Assembly: GCF_001598855.1 (NCBI RefSeq)
Contig: NZ_BCZS01000027.1
Span: 1 to 53,434, forward strand
Direction: 5' to 3'
Length of the DNA stretch: 53,434 nt
From: Pluralibacter gergoviae ATCC 33028 = NBRC 105706
GTDB taxonomy: Bacteria > Pseudomonadota > Gammaproteobacteria > Enterobacterales > Enterobacteriaceae
Part shown: positions 47,161 to 53,434 of the stretch, piece after piece
Position numbering within the stretch: the stretch's first letter is position 1
Layout of the letters: the number at the start of each line of letters is the position of its first letter
The notes under the pieces: generated by a model
Seen by the model: only the letters and a program-made list of their open reading frames with translations
What the model was told of the DNA's origin: nothing
Databases searched by the model: none
Position numbers and translations under genes: made by a program

Positions 47161-48126
47161 ATGACTACCCAGGCCGTTTCCGGGCGCCGCTACTTCACCA
47201 AAGCGTGGCTGATGGAGCAAAAATCGCTGATTGCGCTGCTGGTGCTGATCGCCATCGTCTCTACCCTTAGCCCCAACTTTTTTACCGTCAATAACCTGTT
47301 CAACATCCTGCAGCAGACCTCGGTAAACGCCATTATGGCGGTGGGGATGACGCTGGTTATTCTGACCTCGGGAATCGATCTGTCCGTCGGTTCCCTGCTG
47401 GCCCTGACCGGCGCGGTCGCCGCGTCGCTGGTCGGCATTGAGGTTAATGCCCTCGTCGCCGTCGCCGCCGCACTTGCTTTAGGTGCGGCCATTGGTGCCG
47501 TGACCGGCGTGATTGTCGCTAAGGGCCGGGTACAGGCCTTTATCGCCACCCTGGTGATGATGCTGCTGTTGCGCGGCGTCACCATGGTCTACACCAACGG
47601 CAGCCCGATGAGCACCGGCTTTACCGACAACGCCGATCTGTTCGGCTGGTTCGGCATCGGCCGCCCGCTGGGTATTCCGACGCCGGTGTGGCTGATGGCG
47701 ATTGTCTTCCTCGCAGCGTGGTACATGCTGCACCACACCCGCCTGGGCCGCTACATCTACGCCCTGGGCGGTAACGAAGCGGCGACCCGCCTCTCCGGCA
47801 TCAGCGTCGATAAAGTCAAAGTCATCGTCTACTCTCTGTGCGGTCTGCTGTCAGCGCTGGCGGGCATCATCGAAGTGGCGCGCCTCTCTTCTGCCCAGCC
47901 GACCGCCGGTACCGGCTACGAGCTGGACGCTATCGCGGCGGTGGTGCTCGGCGGCACCAGCCTGGCGGGCGGTAAAGGTCGCATTGTTGGGACCCTGATC
48001 GGCGCATTAATTCTCGGATTCCTTAATAATGGTTTGAATTTGTTAGGTGTTTCTTCCTACTACCAGATGATCGTTAAAGCGGTGGTGATATTGCTGGCGG
48101 TGCTGGTGGACAACAAAAAGCAGTAA
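47161..48126 (+). CDS. rbsC: Ribose ABC transporter permease RbsC
   Basis: This 321-residue inner-membrane permease with about ten hydrophobic segments has the GMTLVILTSGIDLSVGSLLAL family signature (about 62-82) and VLGGTSLAGGKGRIVGTLIGA (about 263-283). It lies 5 bp after rbsA. Confidence 0.97.
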   Translation: MTTQAVSGRRYFTKAWLMEQKSLIALLVLIAIVSTLSPNFFTVNNLFNILQQTSVNAIMAVGMTLVILTSGIDLSVGSLLALTGAVAASLVGIEVNALVAVAAALALGAAIGAVTGVIVAKGRVQAFIATLVMMLLLRGVTMVYTNGSPMSTGFTDNADLFGWFGIGRPLGIPTPVWLMAIVFLAAWYMLHHTRLGRYIYALGGNEAATRLSGISVDKVKVIVYSLCGLLSALAGIIEVARLSSAQPTAGTGYELDAIAAVVLGGTSLAGGKGRIVGTLIGALILGFLNNGLNLLGVSSYYQMIVKAVVILLAVLVDNKKQ

Positions 48127-48154
48127 TAACTGACACAAACAGGATCTCTCCGAT

Positions 48155-49045
48155 ATGAACATGAAAAAACTGGCTACCCTGGTTTCCGCCGTGGCACTGA
48201 GCGCCACCGTAAGTGCAAACGCGATGGCGAAAGACACCATTGCGCTGGTCGTCTCCACCCTCAATAACCCGTTCTTCGTTTCCCTGAAGGACGGCGCGCA
48301 GAAAGAAGCCAATAAGCTGGGCTACAACCTGGTGGTGCTGGACTCGCAGAACAACCCGGCGAAAGAGCTGGCGAACGTGCAGGATCTGACCGTGCGCGGC
48401 ACCAAGGTGATGCTGATCAACCCGACCGACTCCGACGCGGTGGGCAATGCGGTGAAAATGGCTAACCAGGCCAAAATCCCGGTTATTACCCTCGACCGCC
48501 AGGCCTCTAAAGGCGAGGTGGTGAGCCACATCGCCTCTGATAACGTGCTGGGCGGCAAAATCGCCGGCGACTACATCGCCAAGAAAGCCGGCGAAGGCGC
48601 GAAGGTGATTGAGCTGCAGGGCATTGCCGGTACCTCCGCCGCCCGCGAGCGCGGCGAGGGCTTCCAGCAGGCCGTGGCGGCGCATAAATTTAACGTCCTC
48701 GCCAGCCAGCCGGCCGACTTTGACCGTACCAAGGGCCTGAACGTCATGCAGAACCTGCTGACCGCCCATCCGGATGTGCAGGCCGTATTCGCACAAAATG
48801 ATGAAATGGCGCTCGGCGCCCTGCGCGCGCTGCAGACCGCAGGCAAATCTGACGTGATGGTGGTTGGTTTTGACGGCACGCCGGATGGCGAAAAGGCAGT
48901 AAATGATGGCAAACTGGCAGCGACTGTTGCACAGCTGCCGGAACAAATTGGCATCCAGGGCGTTGAGGTTGCCGATAAGCTGCTGAAAGGTGAGAAGGTT
49001 CAGGCCAAATACCCCGTTGACCTGAAGCTGGTCATCAAGCAATAA
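48155..49045 (+). CDS. rbsB: Periplasmic ribose-binding protein RbsB
   Basis: This 296-residue protein has the signal peptide [25 protein letters not shown], and mature [16 protein letters not shown] begins the two-lobe binding fold. [15 protein letters not shown] and [12 protein letters not shown] line the sugar site. It delivers ribose to RbsAC and to the Trg chemoreceptor. Confidence 0.97.
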   Translation: MNMKKLATLVSAVALSATVSANAMAKDTIALVVSTLNNPFFVSLKDGAQKEANKLGYNLVVLDSQNNPAKELANVQDLTVRGTKVMLINPTDSDAVGNAVKMANQAKIPVITLDRQASKGEVVSHIASDNVLGGKIAGDYIAKKAGEGAKVIELQGIAGTSAARERGEGFQQAVAAHKFNVLASQPADFDRTKGLNVMQNLLTAHPDVQAVFAQNDEMALGALRALQTAGKSDVMVVGFDGTPDGEKAVNDGKLAATVAQLPEQIGIQGVEVADKLLKGEKVQAKYPVDLKLVIKQ

Positions 49046-49106
49046 GTCATCACCGATTCAGGCCAGCAAGAGCCTGAGGGGACAACGTAAAAGAAAAGTG
49101 TGGCAC

Positions 49107-49135
49107 GCGCCACCGGGTTCCCGGTGGCGCTCTTT
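49107..49135 (+). terminator. Intra-operon hairpin between rbsB and rbsK
   Basis: A perfect 10-bp stem (49107-49116 with 49121-49130), GC-rich, with a 4-base loop and a TCTTT tail. It probably attenuates or stabilises the message so that RbsB exceeds RbsK. Confidence 0.7.
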
Positions 49136-49151
49136 ACCGAATAGGCATGTT

Positions 49152-50081
49152 ATGAAAAGCACAAAAAAACTCGTCGTCCTTGGCAGCATCAATGCCGATC
49201 ACATTCTCAACCTTGAAGATTTCCCGCGTCCGGGCGAAACCGTTACCGGCAGCCAGTATCAGGTGGCCTTTGGCGGTAAAGGCGCGAATCAGGCGGTGGC
49301 CGCCGGGCGCAGCGGAGCCAATATTGCTTTTATCGCCTGCACCGGCGATGACGATACCGGCGAGCGGGTGCGCAGGCAGCTGGCGAGCGACAATATTGAT
49401 ATTGCGCCGGTCAGCGAAATTGCCGGCGAGTCGACCGGCGTGGCGCTGATCTTCGTTAACGGCGAAGGGGAGAATGTTATCGGTATTCACGCTGGCGCAA
49501 ACGCGGCGCTCTCTACCGCGCTGGTCAATGACCAGGCGGCGCGCATTGCCGATGCCGATGCTTTGCTGATGCAGTTGGAATCGCCGCTGGAGAGCGTGCT
49601 GGCGGCGGCAAAAATTGCCCACGACAATAATACGCGGGTTGCGCTGAACCCGGCGCCGGCCCGCGAACTTCCGGATGAACTGCTGTCGCTGGTGGATATT
49701 ATTACGCCGAATGAAACCGAGGCCGAAAAGCTGACCGGGATCCACATTGAGAGCGATGAGGATGCGGCGAAGGCGGCACAGGCGCTGCACGATAAGGGCA
49801 TCGCTACGGTAATCGTCACCCTCGGCAGCCGCGGCGTCTGGGCGAGCGAGCAGGGCAAAGGCCAGCGCGTGCCCGGCTTTAAAGTGCAGGCCGTAGATAC
49901 CATTGCCGCCGGCGATACCTTCAACGGCGCGCTGATGACCGCCCTGCTGGAAGGTAACCCGCTGGCGCAGGCTATTCGCTTCGCGCACGCGGCGGCGGCC
50001 ATTGCGGTTACCCGCAAGGGCGCCCAGCCTTCCGTACCGTGGCGCAACGAGATTGACGATTTTCTCGCTCAGCAGGGGTAA
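49152..50081 (+). CDS. rbsK: Ribokinase RbsK
   Basis: This 309-residue PfkB-family kinase phosphorylates ribose at O5. Signature 1 is GGKGANQAVAAGRSGA (about 41-56). Signature 2 is DTIAAGDTFNGAL, with the catalytic Asp around residue 255. The start MKSTKKLVVLGSINADH has an AGG site 7 bases upstream; an 18-codon upstream frame is unrelated. Confidence 0.97.
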   Translation: MKSTKKLVVLGSINADHILNLEDFPRPGETVTGSQYQVAFGGKGANQAVAAGRSGANIAFIACTGDDDTGERVRRQLASDNIDIAPVSEIAGESTGVALIFVNGEGENVIGIHAGANAALSTALVNDQAARIADADALLMQLESPLESVLAAAKIAHDNNTRVALNPAPARELPDELLSLVDIITPNETEAEKLTGIHIESDEDAAKAAQALHDKGIATVIVTLGSRGVWASEQGKGQRVPGFKVQAVDTIAAGDTFNGALMTALLEGNPLAQAIRFAHAAAAIAVTRKGAQPSVPWRNEIDDFLAQQG

Positions 50082-50084
50082 TGC

Positions 50085-51077
50085 TTGGCTACCATGAAGG
50101 ATGTTGCCCGCCTGGCGGGCGTTTCCACCTCAACGGTCTCACACGTCATTAATAAAGACCGGTTCGTCAGCGAAGCCATCACCGAAAAGGTGGATGCGGC
50201 GATAAAAAGCCTCAACTACGCGCCCTCCGCGCTGGCGCGCAGCCTCAAGCTCAATCAGACCCGCACCATCGGGATGCTGATCACCGCCAGTACCAACCCG
50301 TTTTATTCGGAGCTGGTGCGCGGCGTCGAGCGCAGCTGCTTTGAGCGCGGCTATAGCCTGGTGCTGTGCAATACCGAGGGCGACGAGCAGCGGATGAATC
50401 GCAATCTTGAGACCCTGATGCAAAAGCGCGTCGACGGCCTGCTGCTGCTGTGTACCGAAACGCACCAGCCGTCGGCGGAAATCGTCCAGCGCTATCCCTC
50501 CATTCCGACGGTGATGATGGACTGGGCGCCGTTCGACGGCGACAGCGACATTATCCAGGATAACTCCCTGCTCGGGGGCGATATGGCGACGCAGTACCTG
50601 CTTGATAAAGGCTACACCCGCATTGCCTGTATCGCGGGACCGCTGGATAAGACACCTGCCCGGCTGCGTCTGGAAGGCTATCAGCGGGCAATGGCGCGGG
50701 CGGGGATTGTTGTGGATGAAGGCTATACCGTCATCAGCGACTTTGAGTTCGGCGGCGGGCTGCGGGCGATGCAGGCGCTGCTGGCGCATCCCGAGCGGCC
50801 GCAGGCGGTTTTTATCGGCAACGACGCGATGGCGGTCGGCGCCTATCAGGCGCTCTATCAGGCCGGATTACGCATTCCCGAAGATGTGGCGGTGGTTGGC
50901 TATGACGATATTGAGCTGGCGCGCTATATGACGCCGCCGCTGACCACCGTGCATCAGCCGAAGGACGAGCTGGGCGAGCTGGCCATCGATGTGCTGATCC
51001 ACCGTATGGCCCAGCCCGGGCAGGCTCAGCAGCGGGTGCAACTGACGCCTGAGCTGGTGATCCGCGGCTCCGCTTAA
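50085..51077 (+). CDS. rbsR: Ribose operon repressor RbsR (TTG start)
   Basis: This 330-residue LacI-family repressor has an N-terminal [25 protein letters not shown] and hinge SALARSLK, then a ribose-binding core. E. coli RbsR begins with ATG at the residue where this copy has TTG (50085); an AGGGG ribosome site lies 6 bases before it. The in-frame ATG at 50094 (MKDVARL) has no spaced site. The gene is 3 bp after rbsK and overlaps convergent hsrA by 4 bp. Confidence 0.95.
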   Translation: MATMKDVARLAGVSTSTVSHVINKDRFVSEAITEKVDAAIKSLNYAPSALARSLKLNQTRTIGMLITASTNPFYSELVRGVERSCFERGYSLVLCNTEGDEQRMNRNLETLMQKRVDGLLLLCTETHQPSAEIVQRYPSIPTVMMDWAPFDGDSDIIQDNSLLGGDMATQYLLDKGYTRIACIAGPLDKTPARLRLEGYQRAMARAGIVVDEGYTVISDFEFGGGLRAMQALLAHPERPQAVFIGNDAMAVGAYQALYQAGLRIPEDVAVVGYDDIELARYMTPPLTTVHQPKDELGELAIDVLIHRMAQPGQAQQRVQLTPELVIRGSA

Positions 51078-52471
51078 CCTTTCTTATGCCGCTCCTTGAT
51101 CAGGTTGCGGCCATCTTTATGTCTGAGCAGCATAAACATCAGCGCGGACACCACGGTTATCGCACCCATCGTAATAAAGGTGTAGTGGAACTGTTCGACG
51201 GTAGTGCTGCCCTCAATGCCCTCATAAACGCGCAGGACGGCAGCGCTGACCGCGACGCCTAAGCTGATGGAGAGCTGCTGGGTAACGGCCAGCATACTGT
51301 TGCCGCTGCTGGCGGTTTCATCCGTCAGGTCGGCAAGCGTTATGGTGTTCATTGCCGTGAACTGGGTAGACATCGCCATGCCCAGCACAAACAGGGGCAG
51401 GATCAGCATCCATACCGGCATCGACGGCGACTGCAGTGAAAACTGGGCAATCATCAGACCGATAAAGATTGTGACCCCGACCAGCGTCCGGCGGTAGCCG
51501 AACCAGCGCAGCACCTGCGTTACCGTCGATTTCGCAATAATCGAGCCCACCGCCGTCGGCGCCATCATGCAGCCGGCGATCAGCGCCGGATAGCCGAATC
51601 CTACCTGCAGCATCAGCGGCATCAGAAACGGCACACAGCCGGTGCCGAGGCGCGTCGCCAGGTTGCCGGCGATGCCGACGGAGAAGGTGCGGGTCTTAAA
51701 CAGCGGCAGGGCAATCAGTGGCGTGGGGTGCCTGCGGGCGTGGCGAATGTAGGCCATCAGCAGGATCAGGCTGATGACGATGATGCCTATCGCCAGCCAG
51801 GTTGAGACTATCTTCTCGCCAAACAGCTCCATGCCGCTGGAGAACAGCACCAGACTCAGGCCGAACAGCAGAAATCCCGTCATATCGAAGCCGCGCCGTG
51901 GCGTGGTGAAGTTGGGCATATATTTGCGGGCGTAAAGCAGGCCGGCGACGCCTATCGGAATATTAATCAGGAAAATCCAGTGCCAGCTGGCCCAGGTCAC
52001 CAGAACCCCGCCGAGCACCGGCCCCAGAATCGGGCCAACCAGGCCGGGCATGGTGACGAAGTTAAGTACCGGCAGCAGTTCGCTGCGCGGATAGGCGCGC
52101 AGCAGCGCCAGGCGGGCGACGGGCATCATCATTGCCCCGCCGATCCCCTGAATAATGCGGAATATCACCAGTTCCGGCAGCGAAGTGGAGAGGGCGCAGG
52201 CCAGCGAGCCTAAGGTAAACAGGCTGACGGCAGTCATAAACACCCGACGGGTGCCGAAGCGGTCCGCCAGCCAGCCGCTTACCGGGATCAGCATCGCCAC
52301 CGTTAGCGTGTAGCTGATAATCGCCGACTGCATGGCCAGCGGCGAGCGGTTAAGGCTGGTGGCAATCGCCGGGAGCGCGGTATTGAGGATGGTGGCGTCA
52401 AGCGCCTGCATAAAGAAGGCCATGGCGGCGATCCACGGCAGGCCCGCCATACTGTGCGCTTTCTTACTCAT
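51074..52471 (-). CDS. hsrA: MFS transporter HsrA (DHA2 family)
   Basis: This 465-residue, about 14-helix transporter is collinear with E. coli HsrA/YieO. Motif A is [13 protein letters not shown] (about 66-78) and motif C is [13 protein letters not shown] (about 148-160). The natural substrate is unclear; hsrA was found through homocysteine resistance/regulator phenotypes. Its ATG directly follows the yieP TAG, so both form one transcript. Confidence 0.94.
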   Translation of the reverse strand: MSKKAHSMAGLPWIAAMAFFMQALDATILNTALPAIATSLNRSPLAMQSAIISYTLTVAMLIPVSGWLADRFGTRRVFMTAVSLFTLGSLACALSTSLPELVIFRIIQGIGGAMMMPVARLALLRAYPRSELLPVLNFVTMPGLVGPILGPVLGGVLVTWASWHWIFLINIPIGVAGLLYARKYMPNFTTPRRGFDMTGFLLFGLSLVLFSSGMELFGEKIVSTWLAIGIIVISLILLMAYIRHARRHPTPLIALPLFKTRTFSVGIAGNLATRLGTGCVPFLMPLMLQVGFGYPALIAGCMMAPTAVGSIIAKSTVTQVLRWFGYRRTLVGVTIFIGLMIAQFSLQSPSMPVWMLILPLFVLGMAMSTQFTAMNTITLADLTDETASSGNSMLAVTQQLSISLGVAVSAAVLRVYEGIEGSTTVEQFHYTFITMGAITVVSALMFMLLRHKDGRNLIKERHKKG

Positions 52472-53176
52472 CTATTTCATCGCCTGGGCATTGGGCGCAT
52501 CCAGCAACGTCCGGCTGGCCTGACGGGCCTGCTCGCCGTCACCCTGCCGGATGGCATCCACGATGGCCTGGTGCAGATCCAGCTTTATCACTTCATTATT
52601 GGTGATTGCTGAAAAGTAGGATTGATAGACCGAGTTAAACAGGGCGGCGAAGGCGCTGAGAAAAGGATTGCCGCTCATGATATAGATGTGTTCATGCCAG
52701 GCCATGTCGACCTCAATCCAGCGCTGGCGATCGAAATCACTCTTCAACAGAACCATCTCTTCCATGAGCGTATTGAGGCGCGTCTTCTGTTCGACGCTGC
52801 CGTTTACCGCCGCCAGCATGCAGGCCTGCGGTTCTAGGCTGCTGCGCATAATAAGGAAGTGATCGACGACCTCATTAAAGTTACTTTCCGTCATCCACCA
52901 GGCGAGGAGCTCCTTATCGAGAAAGTTCCAGCTGCTTCTGGGCATGACCCGGGTACCAATGCGTGGCCTTGGCAGTACCATACCTTTGGCTGTGAGGGTC
53001 TTTACGGCTTCGCGAACGGCGGTGCGGCTCACCCCGAACTGTTCGCCAAGCTCTATCTCACCGGGAAGGATGCTTTCCGGCGGGTAATCTCCCGCGAGAA
53101 TTTTCTGCGCGAGTTTCCCGGCAAGCACCCAGGAGATATTCTTTTGTGCGGCCAGCTGTTGTGCGCTTAAAGGCAT
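52472..53176 (-). CDS. yieP: GntR/FadR-family regulator YieP
   Basis: This 234-residue protein has an N-terminal winged helix (LPGEIELGEQFGVSRTAVREAVKTLTAKG, about 37-65) and an all-helical FCD domain (about 95-225) with likely metal ligands in MAWHEHIY. It is homologous to E. coli YieP and likely controls hsrA with which it is contiguous. The window's rRNA promoter lies upstream on the other strand. Confidence 0.94.
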   Translation of the reverse strand: MPLSAQQLAAQKNISWVLAGKLAQKILAGDYPPESILPGEIELGEQFGVSRTAVREAVKTLTAKGMVLPRPRIGTRVMPRSSWNFLDKELLAWWMTESNFNEVVDHFLIMRSSLEPQACMLAAVNGSVEQKTRLNTLMEEMVLLKSDFDRQRWIEVDMAWHEHIYIMSGNPFLSAFAALFNSVYQSYFSAITNNEVIKLDLHQAIVDAIRQGDGEQARQASRTLLDAPNAQAMK

Positions 53177-53305
53177 AGTCGATTTCCTGTCTTCTCTTTA
53201 CCGGCCTAGTATGCCATCCAGGGATAAGATCCGGTGGTTAAAACGGCAGATAGCGCAATAAATGGCACATTTACAGCCGCTTTGGTGAAAAAAAGTGCGA
53301 ACAGT

Positions 53306-53360
53306 AAATTATTTTAAATTTCCCCTTGTCAGGTCCGGAGAACTCCCTATAATGCGCCTC
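53306..53360 (+). promoter_or_regulatory. rRNA operon P1 promoter
   Basis: An A/T-rich UP-like element lies at 53306-53320. TTGTCA (53326-53331), a 16-bp spacer and TATAAT (53348-53353) with the GCGCC discriminator match rrn P1. In E. coli rrnC lies beside yieP. The 16S gene itself is outside the window. Confidence 0.93.
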
Positions 53361-53422
53361 CATCGACACGGAGCAACGGCAAACAAGCCGCCGGGTTGAA
53401 AGAGAAAGCCCTGAAAAAAGGG

Positions 53423-53434
53423 TTGACTCTGAAA
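53423..53434 (+). promoter_or_regulatory. rRNA operon P2 promoter (-35 only)
   Basis: TTGACT (53423-53428), about 63 bases after the P1 start, corresponds to the -35 of rrn P2. The -10 is beyond the edge. Confidence 0.7.

Overview
The window is a stretch of enterobacterial chromosome spanning the replication origin. Gene order and protein sequences match the E. coli arrangement yieE-chrR-adeP-yieH ... phoU-pstBACS, glmS-glmU, atpC-to-atpI, rsmG-mnmG-oriC-mioC-asnC-asnA, viaA-ravA-kup-rbsDACBKR-hsrA-yieP, followed by an rRNA operon promoter. Fairly GC-rich coding sequence and the accessory loci point to the Klebsiella/Enterobacter side of Enterobacteriaceae; I cannot name the genus from sequence alone.

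Left accessory block (1-5100): the 3' part of an AlbA_2/RecG-like ATPase-regulator carrying an 11-copy 12-bp in-frame tandem repeat, then a sitABCD Mn/Fe importer operon whose promoter carries a Fur box and two MntR-like palindromes. Next come yieE, chrR, adeP and yieH, then a second accessory block (8.7-16.9 kb): a PtsJ-like MocR regulator, a 560-bp AT-rich gap, and an ecpABCDE (E. coli common pilus / Mat) operon. This operon lacks ecpR, has an attenuator-like hairpin after the pilin gene, and has one in-frame TAA in ecpD, the tip adhesin gene.

Core block: phoU-pstBACS with two Pho boxes; an inserted YncE-like beta-propeller gene behind a strong Fur box; a 500-bp gap with a perfect 20-bp palindrome; glmUS; a 540-bp atpC-glmU gap; the complete nine-gene F1Fo ATP synthase operon with its promoter; rsmG-mnmG; and oriC with its DnaA boxes and 14 GATC sites. 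The atpC-glmU gap appears to hide a short transcription unit with a 17-codon ORF, CRP-like sites and its own terminator.

Right block: mioC, asnC/asnA, the viaA-ravA pair, kup, the ribose operon rbsDACBK-rbsR with two RbsR-type operators 79 bp apart, the yieP-hsrA pair, and at the right edge an rrn P1 promoter and the -35 of P2 reading out of the window.

Most of the window is housekeeping. The points worth follow-up are the cryptic unit between atpC and glmU, the broken ecpD in an ecpR-less pilus operon, the GEVT repeat, the dual-metal sit promoter, and the Fur-boxed YncE-like insertion.
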